Part shown: positions 1 through 6,890 of the stretch, in pieces | Layout of the letters: the number at the start of each line of letters is the position of its first letter | How positions within the stretch are numbered: the stretch's first letter is position 1 | Assembly (NCBI RefSeq): GCF_000428065.1 | Contig: NZ_ATZF01000004.1 | Span: 44,668-108,667, forward strand | DNA length: 64,000 nucleotides | Direction: 5' to 3' | Source: Shimazuella kribbensis DSM 45090 | Lineage (GTDB): Bacteria; Bacillota; Bacilli; Thermoactinomycetales; Thermoactinomycetaceae | Translations under genes and position numbers: made by a program | The notes under the pieces: model-generated | Databases searched by the model: none | What the model was told of the DNA's origin: nothing | Seen by the model: only the letters and a program-made list of their open reading frames with translations

Positions 1-235
1 AGCTGGGGCCACTGTCGCAGTCGGGGCCATCACTGTGGTCCTTGTTGCTGGACACGTCTCCACTGTGGTGACCGGTTTCGGTGAAGTAGACCGGCTCACC
101 GTTGTTGGAGAGGTACCGCAGGAACTCCAGGTCATAGGTCCTACGGCCGTCTGTGTAGTGGATGATGCGTCCACCCCTGCGAACAGGGGTCACAGGGCCC
201 TGAGGACGCCTACGGAACCTACGAAAGAGAGACAT
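1..235 (-). CDS. GC-rich small protein, C-terminus beyond window edge (unknown)
   Basis: On the minus strand an ATG at 235-233 follows an AAGGAG ribosome site with six bases spacing and opens a frame that runs off the window edge without a stop (78 codons seen). The N-terminus is very basic (MSLFRRFRRRPQGPV); the middle reads like a folded segment (HYTDGRRTYDLEFLRYL) and the visible end is rich in Asp, Ser, Gly and His. I do not recognise the family. Codons end mostly in G or C, unlike the AT-rich neighbours, which suggests transfer from a high-GC donor. A promoter-like pair lies just upstream. The plus-strand frame over the same bases looks like a shadow. Confidence 0.6.
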   Translation of the reverse strand, partial: MSLFRRFRRRPQGPVTPVRRGGRIIHYTDGRRTYDLEFLRYLSNNGEPVYFTETGHHSGDVSSNKDHSDGPDCDSGPS

Positions 236-275
236 TCTTGCTCCTTGATCGAAAAAATGGAATCTTGCATGTTCA

Positions 276-304
276 ATTATATTATAAATAAAGAAGAGAA
301 CCAA
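276..304 (-). promoter_or_regulatory. Sigma-A-like promoter of the edge gene
   Basis: Read on the minus strand: TTGGTT (304-299), 17-base spacer, TATAAT (281-276). It lies about 40 bases upstream of the start codon at 235 and points into the GC-rich edge gene. The promoter lies in AT-rich host-like sequence. Confidence 0.5.
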
Positions 305-528
305 CTGTTCGTTAAACATCGCCTTTCCTTTTTAGATTGTTGAGAGTTTTAGATGATCTGATCCGTACTCTTTTTCCCGCTATTTTATCATCGTGGTATA
401 TCAGTTTATTCTAAATAATACTTTACATAATAAAAAATAGTATTTTTTGAGTTCGCATATTTAAATCATATATGATTCGTTCGATATAATATAAATAAGA
501 ACAAGTGATATGTCTTGTTCCCATTAGT
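305..528. other. AT-rich divergent intergenic region
   Basis: Very AT-rich spacer between the minus-strand edge gene and the plus-strand small locus at 542. A TATAAT at 485-490 could serve the plus-strand locus, but no good -35 is visible. No coding frame is supported here. Confidence 0.5.
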
Positions 529-541
529 TAGGAGGAAATGG

Positions 542-637
542 ATGCGTCCCCCCAAAAGGCCGAAAGGACCTGTCAACCCAGGTACGGGCAAGGGATCTAC
601 CAACCCAAGTAAGCCTCGGACGAAAGGCACCCGGTAA
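542..637 (+). CDS. 31-residue basic Pro/Gly/Lys-rich peptide (or 5' part of a structured RNA)
   Basis: An ATG at 542 lies five to six bases after the strong ribosome site TAGGAGGA (529-536) and opens a 31-codon frame ending in TAA at 635-637. The peptide starts MRPPKRPKGPVNPGTGKG and is made almost only of Pro, Lys, Arg, Gly, Thr, Ser and Asn. It has no hydrophobic segment and no cysteine. A second ATG at 538 in another frame is too close to the ribosome site. The DNA is GC-rich and can fold (a GAAA-capped stem near 556-570), and two hairpins follow, so a structured RNA is a real alternative. Function unknown. Confidence 0.4.
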   Translation: MRPPKRPKGPVNPGTGKGSTNPSKPRTKGTR

Positions 638-717
638 CAGAGGGGAAACATGCTGAGAGCATTCCTCTGAGCAATGTCCGTAGAGTGATTGAAATCATTT
701 TCATCGCTGTACGGACA
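638..717 (+). ncRNA. Two consecutive hairpins downstream of the 31-residue ORF
   Basis: Hairpin 1 spans 638-669: CAGAGG pairs with CCTCTG, enclosing ATGC/GCAT. Hairpin 2 spans 675-717: TGTCCGTA pairs with TACGGACA, then AGTGAT with ATCGCT, then GAAA with TTTC around a TCAT loop. The AGTGAT/ATCGCT helix uses a U-G pair that is allowed only in plus-strand RNA (it becomes A-C on the other strand), so the structure is probably transcribed on the plus strand. No known riboswitch or small RNA family was recognised. Confidence 0.4.
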
Positions 718-750
718 CAAGAAAACTTTCATACGTTGAATGATATACAA

Positions 751-777
751 AAACCGCCGTTTTCTAAACGGCGGTTT
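751..777. terminator. Bidirectional intrinsic terminator
   Basis: AAACCGCCGTTT and AAACGGCGGTTT (12-bp arms, TCT loop) followed by T-rich sequence on both sides. It separates the plus-strand small locus from the convergent HTTM gene. Confidence 0.85.
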
Positions 778-781
778 TAAT

Positions 782-1762
782 TTACGTTGAGACAGCGGGT
801 TGTGATGGTGGAGATTCCGATTTTGTTTGTTTTTTGCTAAAAATACGTTTCCACCAAGAAGCCAAGATGCGGTAATCTTTATCAAATAGCAACATACACT
901 CGCAACCGATCATCACCCAAGAGAAATCGACAAGTCCCATGGAAACAGCGATTCCGATGTGAAGGAGACAAGCGGAAAAGACTGCGAAGTACTTGGTATA
1001 TCGATTGAGCATCAAGAATGGAAAAGCAACTTGGAATATCGTTGTAGCATAGGTTGCTAAGATCAGAATTGGCTCGTATTTCCAGAGTAAATCATTTAGG
1101 CCAGGTGTATAAAATTCTTGCACACGGCTGGCATAGTAAAGGGCTGTTCCATTTTGCCAGAGCTCTCCCATGATTTTATAGCTGCCTGAAGCGAAGTACA
1201 TGAAGAACAATTGAACGACGCAAGCAATCCAAGCAAAATTATGAATGATAGCGACAAAGTCACGTATACCTTGGTTATCACGGAGTTTGGCAAACCATTT
1301 GCGTTTACGCCGTTTTCTCCACCAAGCATCTACAGAAAAGTAGGCTCCCACATTTGCAAACATCAGGTAAACAAAGAGCAAACGAAGGATATTATCTCCG
1401 CCATGTGTGATCATATAGTCTCTTGTATAGATAGAAAACATCAAGATCGCCATGAGTACACCCATGATTCTTGTCTGGAAACCGATGATATAGAGAATAG
1501 AAACGACGATTCCGCCAAATACAATGGCATTTACGACCCATAGTTCGGAACCTAAGTCAAACAATGTATAGATGTTATTAGACTCTTGTATTTTTTGATA
1601 GGCTTCGTAGGAAACAATTCCATTTGGACCCCAAAGGAGGAACCGAGTTGGGATATTCATCGCCAGTTCATACAACATAGCGATCCCAAAAATGATTCGC
1701 ACCAAACTTAGACCGATTAAGGTTTGTTGAGTGGTGAGAAAGTTTGTAAGTCGATTGATCAT
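782..1762 (-). CDS. HTTM-domain membrane protein (SdpB / vitamin K carboxylase-like)
   Basis: A 326-residue polytopic membrane protein of the HTTM family, which includes SdpB of the B. subtilis SDP toxin system and the membrane part of gamma-glutamyl carboxylase. Hydrophobic segments alternate with conserved-looking motifs (RIIFGIAMLYELAMNIP near the start, TRDYMITHGGDNILRL in the middle). The start is the ATG at 1762-1760: it overlaps the stop of the upstream DUF5819 gene (ATGA) and has AGGAGG nine bases upstream. A longer frame from 1804 would overlap the upstream gene by 46 bases. It probably works with the DUF5819 protein and the divergent DCC protein. The substrate cannot be read from the sequence. 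Confidence 0.8.
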   Translation of the reverse strand: MINRLTNFLTTQQTLIGLSLVRIIFGIAMLYELAMNIPTRFLLWGPNGIVSYEAYQKIQESNNIYTLFDLGSELWVVNAIVFGGIVVSILYIIGFQTRIMGVLMAILMFSIYTRDYMITHGGDNILRLLFVYLMFANVGAYFSVDAWWRKRRKRKWFAKLRDNQGIRDFVAIIHNFAWIACVVQLFFMYFASGSYKIMGELWQNGTALYYASRVQEFYTPGLNDLLWKYEPILILATYATTIFQVAFPFLMLNRYTKYFAVFSACLLHIGIAVSMGLVDFSWVMIGCECMLLFDKDYRILASWWKRIFSKKQTKSESPPSQPAVST

Positions 1763-2451
1763 GCTTTTGTGCCTCCTGCATTCAGGCTTGATGGATCCCA
1801 CCAATTGGTGAAATAATAGTAGATTTTACCTTTCGAATCAGGCTTGTCCTTATTTTCATAATTGGGGAATTTGTTCACAACTGCACGTAACTGGATTTTA
1901 TTGATAGCTCCAGGTACTTCAAATTGTTTCTTATCTAAGAGATAGTCCACATATGTTTGCATGGAACGAAAAGCGCTTTCTTTATCGTCTTTGTCTCCCC
2001 ATACAAAATCACTGATCAACGCACTTTGAAATTCAGAGATTCGAGCATTAGGAGAGAAGTGATTCGATTGAAGTTTTTGAATGACAGGCAATGTGATGCT
2101 TTTCCATTCTGTTTGTCTCGTTGCACCATCTTTGTCCACATATTGGACACGAATATCCAAATTCGATTGTTGGCTAGAAGGATTGGGTGCGAAAAGTTTC
2201 CAATTTTGTGTGAATACTGGGTTCATATAGGAGAAAATAAATTCCCAATTTTTGCTTTTTAATTGATTAGCTGGTGAAAGATAAACAAAAGTGATGGCAA
2301 AATGAATCAATAAGACGATGGACAGTATCGTACTGGTAGTGAAAACAAGTATTTTCCGTGACAAGGAGTTCTCTCTCCCTTTTTTTAAAAAATAGAGTAA
2401 TATTAAAATATCACAAATCGGCAAAAGTAAGTAGTAAAATGAATATGACAA
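1759..2451 (-). CDS. DUF5819 family membrane-anchored protein
   Basis: Up to 230 residues: an N-terminal hydrophobic segment, a second membrane span (STILSIVLLIHFAITFVYLS), then an extracytoplasmic domain containing the DUF5819 signature PVFTQNWKLFAPNP. The family is uncharacterised and typically sits beside HTTM genes, as here (4-bp overlap). The long start is a TTG at 2451 with a poor ribosome site. A TTG at 2364, preceded by AAAGGGAGAGAG, would give a protein with a single N-terminal membrane helix and is the better-supported start. It could be a partner or substrate receptor of the HTTM protein (inference). Confidence 0.75.
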   Translation of the reverse strand: MSYSFYYLLLPICDILILLYFLKKGRENSLSRKILVFTTSTILSIVLLIHFAITFVYLSPANQLKSKNWEFIFSYMNPVFTQNWKLFAPNPSSQQSNLDIRVQYVDKDGATRQTEWKSITLPVIQKLQSNHFSPNARISEFQSALISDFVWGDKDDKESAFRSMQTYVDYLLDKKQFEVPGAINKIQLRAVVNKFPNYENKDKPDSKGKIYYYFTNWWDPSSLNAGGTKA

Positions 2452-2522
2452 GTTTAGGTATCTGTAGTTTTAAAAATAGATCATGCGGGAATCAAAATGA
2501 TAGAAAATCAAAGGGGATGACA

Positions 2523-2942
2523 ATGATGTCAGCCGAAGTCAATATAGATCCTTCTGGTACATATGTGTTATTCGATGGAGTATGTAATGTATGTAACAAT
2601 TGGGTACAGTTTATCATCAAACGTGACCCAAGTGCGGAAATTCGCTTTGCTTCTCTACAATCAGATGAAGCAAAAATTTTGTTACAAAATTTCGACAAAA
2701 AAGTTTCCTTGGATTCGATTGTGCTATTGCAGAATGGAAAAGTTTATACAGAGTCTACAGCTATATTAAAAATATTCCGAAAATTAACAGGTTTGTGGCC
2801 TTTACTCCATGTTTTCCGGATTATGCCATCATTTATCCGAGATTCTTTTTATCGCTGGTTTGCTAGAAATCGGTATCGTTGGTTTGGCCAGCAAGAAAGT
2901 TGTATGATACCAACACCAGAAGTGCGGCAGCGATTTTTATAA
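2523..2942 (+). CDS. DCC-family thiol-disulfide oxidoreductase-like protein (DUF393)
   Basis: A 139-residue protein with the DCC motif near its N-terminus (YVLFDGVCNVCNNWV), the mark of the DUF393 / thiol-disulfide oxidoreductase family. The rest follows family pattern: IRFASLQS, then SIVLLQNGKVYTESTAIL and a C-terminal RDSFYRWFARNRYRWFG. ATG 2523 is chosen because AAAGGGG lies seven bases upstream; a longer frame from 2358 overlaps the divergent gene. Its Cys pair may handle thiols of a partner. DCC genes often sit beside HTTM genes, so the divergent pair is probably one functional module. Confidence 0.85.
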   Translation: MMSAEVNIDPSGTYVLFDGVCNVCNNWVQFIIKRDPSAEIRFASLQSDEAKILLQNFDKKVSLDSIVLLQNGKVYTESTAILKIFRKLTGLWPLLHVFRIMPSFIRDSFYRWFARNRYRWFGQQESCMIPTPEVRQRFL

Positions 2943-2970
2943 TAGGTGAGGACACTTAATGAAATAAAGA

Positions 2971-2997
2971 AAAGTTGCTCGGATAAGAGCAACTTTT
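2971..2997 (+). terminator. Intrinsic terminator of the DCC gene
   Basis: AAAGTTGCTC and GAGCAACTTT arms with a six-base loop followed by a T run, 28 bases after the DCC stop codon. Confidence 0.85.
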
Positions 2998-3030
2998 TAG
3001 TAGATAAGAAAGTATAGATTTTAGCTTATC

Positions 3031-3142
3031 TGCAAAGCGAGACTAGGAGCATAGCGACGTAGCGAGACTTGTGCCCTAGTCTGAGGTGCAAAGCGAGACT
3101 AGGAGCATAGCGACGTAGCGAGACTTGTGCCCTGGTCTGAGG
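3031..3142. repeat. Two tandem copies of a 56-bp unit with internal hairpin
   Basis: Unit 1 is 3031-3086 and unit 2 is 3087-3142; they differ by one base. Each unit contains AGACTAGG near its start and CCTAGTCT (copy 1) or CCTGGTCT (copy 2) near its end, so each can fold into a hairpin. The single difference changes a U-A pair to U-G in plus-strand RNA, which keeps pairing. The unit also repeats the phrase GCGAGACT internally. No coding frame is evident. Confidence 0.8.
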
Positions 3143-3169
3143 TACATAAGTGCAATTAAGCCTCTGTCT

Positions 3170-3186
3170 AAGCCTTTAAAAGGCTT
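3170..3186. terminator. Small hairpin after the CPBP protease gene
   Basis: AAGCCTT / AAGGCTT arms 20 bases beyond the stop of the minus-strand CPBP gene. There is no clear T run on the minus strand, so terminator activity is uncertain. Confidence 0.35.
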
Positions 3187-3205
3187 GTGGGTAGGCGGGT
3201 TTCCT

Positions 3206-4177
3206 TTAGGTGAGCTTGGAACCAAGTAATGCTAATAAGCCCAGTATTATATTATAACTTGCATGTGTGACCATAGTTAGCGTTGTATTATACCGGATTC
3301 GAAGGATACCAAGCATAATAGCAAGTATAAATACGATTAACGTAGCAACACTCAAACCATAGTTGGCATGAACCAAGGTAAAGAGAATACTGGTATAGAT
3401 CAAGCCGAATCTTGGGAGCATAGCACCGCGGAAGATTAGCTCTTCTCCTAGTGCTGCTGCAAGTCCCAAAGTTAAGATTCCTGGGATAGTTTCAAAGAGA
3501 GGGCCTAGTTGTTGATTCGTAATTTTATCGACATTTGGATCCATACCGAATCCAGAAATGCTAGCTAATTGTTCCAATATAAGATTGACCATAACAAAAC
3601 CAACTGCAAAAAGGATACCTGTAAAAACGATTTTAAAAGTTGGTCGAACAAGACCTAACCTTTGTAATGTTTCCTTCGTATTTCTTTTTTGTAGCCACCC
3701 TACTCCTATGATAGCAATAAGAGCTAATAAAATATCTTGTGTCCAAAGAGTTCCGATCGTTGTACCTTGTGTAGAATCTTGAATCAGCTCTTCTAATGAA
3801 AAAGCGGTTAGAATATAGACATGAAATACTAAAAAACTAAGACTGAGAGAGATCGTATGTACTACATCATTCGAATCAATCGGGATCGATTGCCCGATCA
3901 ACTTGCGTATTGGTGGGACAAAGACCAATAGTGCAGCGATGGATACAATAAAAAGAGCAAGGGATTGCAAAACTTCTTTCTCTCGTATCTGATCTAGCTG
4001 TAGCAAAGCAGATGAATTCATAATGGCGATAAGGCCATAGCTACAAATGACAATTAAACAAATGACTCGTGTGATCCACGCATATCGTAGTGGGTGTGTG
4101 ATTCGCTGTTTGACCCCAAACTGGAGAAAGAAGTATATGATCAAAAAAGGTGCGATTTGCAATAAAATATCTAACAC
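3206..4177 (-). CDS. CPBP family intramembrane metalloprotease (CAAX protease-like)
   Basis: A 323-residue multi-span membrane protein. The C-terminal half carries the three CPBP/Abi signatures: EELIFRG (the catalytic Glu-Glu and Arg), a histidine in LVHANYGLS and a later THASYNIILG. Family members are membrane-embedded glutamate or metal proteases, or bacteriocin self-immunity proteins. The GTG start at 4177 has AAAGGAG eight bases upstream. It is monocistronic and divergent from prfA. Nothing bacteriocin-like is adjacent, so the role is unassigned. Confidence 0.85.
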   Translation of the reverse strand: MLDILLQIAPFLIIYFFLQFGVKQRITHPLRYAWITRVICLIVICSYGLIAIMNSSALLQLDQIREKEVLQSLALFIVSIAALLVFVPPIRKLIGQSIPIDSNDVVHTISLSLSFLVFHVYILTAFSLEELIQDSTQGTTIGTLWTQDILLALIAIIGVGWLQKRNTKETLQRLGLVRPTFKIVFTGILFAVGFVMVNLILEQLASISGFGMDPNVDKITNQQLGPLFETIPGILTLGLAAALGEELIFRGAMLPRFGLIYTSILFTLVHANYGLSVATLIVFILAIMLGILRIRYNTTLTMVTHASYNIILGLLALLGSKLT

Positions 4178-4277
4178 ACATGTGTCTCCTTTGGGGATAG
4201 ATTTGTTGTTCCTTTCATCTCTATTATAGATATGTTACAATCAATTGACTTATGGTTAAAAAATGGGAGTGAGAAAT

Positions 4278-5345
4278 ATGCTGGATCGACTCCAGTCCAT
4301 TCATAATCGTTACGAAGAACTGAGTACATTATTATGTGAACCTGATGTGATAAATAGCCCTGATAAATTACGGACGTATTCCAAAGAACAACGTGGTCTG
4401 GAAGATCAAAACAATGCCTACTTGGAGTATAAACAAGTAATGGAAGGCCTGCAAGAAGCGAAGGCGATGTTAGAAGAAAAGCTGGATGATGAAATGCGTG
4501 AGCTTGTCAAAGCAGAGTTAGATGAGTTGACAGAGCGCAAAGAACAGCTAGAAGAAGAAATCAAGATCTTGCTCCTTCCAAAAGATCCAAACGATGATAA
4601 AAACGTTATCGTAGAAGTTCGTGGAGCAGCAGGTGGAGATGAAGCAGCTCTATTCGCGGCTTCTTTGTACCGGATGTATGGTCGTTATGCTGAAAGACAT
4701 GGCTGGAAGATTGAAGTTTTAGAGGCTAGCTCTACCGGATTGGGTGGAATGAAAGAAGTTGTTTTCTCTATCCAAGGACAAGGTGCATATAGCCGACTTA
4801 AATATGAGAGTGGAGCCCACCGTGTGCAACGTGTCCCTTCGACGGAATCGGGCGGTCGCATCCACACTTCTACAGCTACAGTAGCAGTATTGCCTGAGGC
4901 AGAAGAGGTAGAAATTGAGGTGCATGACAAAGATTTGCGGATTGATACTTTTTGTTCCAGCGGCCCTGGGGGACAGAGCGTAAATACGACCAAATCAGCG
5001 GTTCGCATTACACATATTCCTTCTGGTATTGTGGTATCTTGTCAAGATGAGAAATCGCAAATCAGCAACAAAGATAAAGCTATGCGTGTATTACGTGCTC
5101 GTCTCTATGATATGAAACAACAAGAAGAGATGGCCAAATATGCAGATGCGAGAAAATCAGCAGTTGGAACAGGAGACCGTAGTGAACGGATTCGTACTTA
5201 TAACTTCCCACAAAGTCGAGTGACCGATCATCGCATTGGACTTACCCTTCATAAGCTAGATATGATTTTAGATGGAGACTTAGAAGAAGTTATCGATTCT
5301 TTGATCTTACATGAGCAAACGGAGCAGTTAAAGCATGCAGAATAA
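4278..5345 (+). CDS. prfA: Peptide chain release factor 1
   Basis: Recognises UAA and UAG in the ribosomal A site and triggers peptide release. The 355-residue length is normal. Visible hallmarks are the codon-reading tripeptide in RVPSTESGG (PST, about residue 185) and the catalytic GGQ in [11 protein letters not shown] (about residue 231); the GGQ glutamine is the target of PrmC, encoded next. The start at 4278 (MLDRLQS, matching the family N-terminus) has GGGAG upstream; an in-frame ATG at 4263 precedes that ribosome site. The stop overlaps prmC by 11 bases. Confidence 0.97.
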   Translation: MLDRLQSIHNRYEELSTLLCEPDVINSPDKLRTYSKEQRGLEDQNNAYLEYKQVMEGLQEAKAMLEEKLDDEMRELVKAELDELTERKEQLEEEIKILLLPKDPNDDKNVIVEVRGAAGGDEAALFAASLYRMYGRYAERHGWKIEVLEASSTGLGGMKEVVFSIQGQGAYSRLKYESGAHRVQRVPSTESGGRIHTSTATVAVLPEAEEVEIEVHDKDLRIDTFCSSGPGGQSVNTTKSAVRITHIPSGIVVSCQDEKSQISNKDKAMRVLRARLYDMKQQEEMAKYADARKSAVGTGDRSERIRTYNFPQSRVTDHRIGLTLHKLDMILDGDLEEVIDSLILHEQTEQLKHAE

Positions 5346-6222
5346 TACAATTCGGGAAGCCTTTGAGCAGGCTTCTTCTTTTTTAAAAACAAATGGGATA
5401 GAAGATGCTCTATTTGAGGCAGAATGGATGCTTCGGGAGTTATTAGAAATAGATCGAGCATCTTTTTTTCTCCTTTGGGAGAAGCAGTTGACAGAGGAAC
5501 AGATAGATAAATATCAACAGTGGTTGAATCGTAGAGCATTCCATGAACCATTGCAATACATATTTGGCGATGCAAATTTTTACGGCCGGCCTTTCTTGGT
5601 TACACCAGATGTCCTCATTCCTCGACCTGAAACCGAATTATTGGTTGAACATGTGATAAAAAAAGGGGATGAAGTATTTGGTGATCAGCCAGTGCGTGTT
5701 GTAGAAATAGGTACAGGTAGTGGTTGTATTTCGATCACTTTGCAGTTGGAGCGTCCGCATTGGTCTGTTACTACTATTGATTTATCAGAAGATGCTCTAA
5801 GGGTCGCAAAACAAAATGCAAAAACATATGGAGTTGCGGACAAAATCACTTTCCTGCGGGGCTCTTTTTTAGAACCTGTGGAACAAGAAACAATAGATTT
5901 GTTCGTTTCTAATCCACCCTATATTCCGTCTACTGTGGTTCAACAGTTAGATGAAGAAGTACAAAGGTATGAACCCCATCTTGCCTTAGATGGAGGCGAA
6001 GATGGAATCCATCCTTATCGTGAAATCACTGCACAAATTGCAAAGTTGCCTTCTGCTGACAAACAATTAATAGCTTTTGAAATTGGTGATGAGCAAGGGG
6101 AACAAGTTGCTGATCTTGTAAAGCGAATACGAAACTGTACTCAGACCGAAATATTAAAGGATTTCAATGATCGAGATCGTTATGTGATTGGTTTGCTTGA
6201 AAAGCATGATTATCCATTTTGA
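5335..6222 (+). CDS. prmC: Release factor glutamine N5-methyltransferase
   Basis: Methylates the GGQ glutamine of release factors using S-adenosylmethionine. The 295-residue protein has an N-terminal helical domain, the SAM-binding motif [13 protein letters not shown] (about residue 122) and the catalytic NPPYIP motif (about residue 193) that marks glutamine/adenine N-methyltransferases. Its ATG lies inside the end of prfA, so the two are translationally coupled, the usual Bacillales arrangement. Confidence 0.96.
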   Translation: MQNNTIREAFEQASSFLKTNGIEDALFEAEWMLRELLEIDRASFFLLWEKQLTEEQIDKYQQWLNRRAFHEPLQYIFGDANFYGRPFLVTPDVLIPRPETELLVEHVIKKGDEVFGDQPVRVVEIGTGSGCISITLQLERPHWSVTTIDLSEDALRVAKQNAKTYGVADKITFLRGSFLEPVEQETIDLFVSNPPYIPSTVVQQLDEEVQRYEPHLALDGGEDGIHPYREITAQIAKLPSADKQLIAFEIGDEQGEQVADLVKRIRNCTQTEILKDFNDRDRYVIGLLEKHDYPF

Positions 6223-6308
6223 ATTATTGAACATACCCACTGAGAGAACAGACAATTCTGAAGTCGGGTAATATTACTTTTGAATTAAATATTACAGGAG
6301 GAACACAA

Positions 6309-6698
6309 ATGAATTTAACCGTATCCCAAGATTTTAATTTTAAGAGCCCGATTGAAAAGGTATGGCATGCATTAACAGATGCTAGTACACTTGCGAGATG
6401 GGTTATGGACAATGATTTTAAACCTGTCGTCGGACACAAATTTCAGTTTCGGAACGATCAGTGGAATTTGATTATTGATTCCGAAGTTCTTGAAATAGAT
6501 GAGCCATATAAGTTATCTTACACTTGGGTCGGTAGTGGGATAAACACTACCATCACATGGACTTTAAAACACGAGGTCGATACAACTTACTTACATCTGG
6601 AACAAACAGGATTCGAAAAAGAAGATCAAGCCTTCCGTGGTGCAAAACATGGTTGGGTGAAAATGGCTGGTGATCTTGAAAAATTGTTGGTTGTATAA
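6309..6698 (+). CDS. SRPBCC / AHSA1-domain protein
   Basis: A 129-residue single-domain protein of the START-like SRPBCC superfamily (activator of Hsp90 ATPase homologue 1-like). It begins with the typical QDFNFKSPIEKVWHALTD strand-helix and ends with a long C-terminal helix preceded by GAKHGWVKMAGDLEKLL. Such proteins bind hydrophobic ligands; the ligand is unknown. It has a strong AGGAGG ribosome site and its own terminator, so it is a single-gene unit between prmC and the UvrA-like gene. Confidence 0.85.
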   Translation: MNLTVSQDFNFKSPIEKVWHALTDASTLARWVMDNDFKPVVGHKFQFRNDQWNLIIDSEVLEIDEPYKLSYTWVGSGINTTITWTLKHEVDTTYLHLEQTGFEKEDQAFRGAKHGWVKMAGDLEKLLVV

Positions 6699-6726
6699 TA
6701 AAATTTAAAATCGGTTTCTCGTTTAA

Positions 6727-6763
6727 GAGAGCATTACTATAAGCAGGGAGTAATGCTCTTTTT
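6727..6763 (+). terminator. Intrinsic terminator after the SRPBCC gene
   Basis: AGAGCATTACT / AGTAATGCTCT arms followed by TTTTTAT. Confidence 0.85.
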
Positions 6764-6890
6764 ATTCATATGTAAGATGGAACAACGCAATTTTTGAATC
6801 GTTATTTTATTTTACTTTATGATAAGCATACGAGAAAGAGAGTTGATTTAGTATGAGCAACCTTAAAATATTAAATGGAGAGGATATCCG

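Noticed and set aside
35-343. Plus-strand 102-codon frame at the left edge
   Set aside because: It is antisense to a minus-strand frame with a good ribosome site and promoter, crosses from GC-rich into AT-rich sequence and has no ribosome site of its own.
3031-3142. CRISPR array or tRNA pair
   Set aside because: Only two directly abutting copies with no spacers, and no cloverleaf or T-loop consensus.
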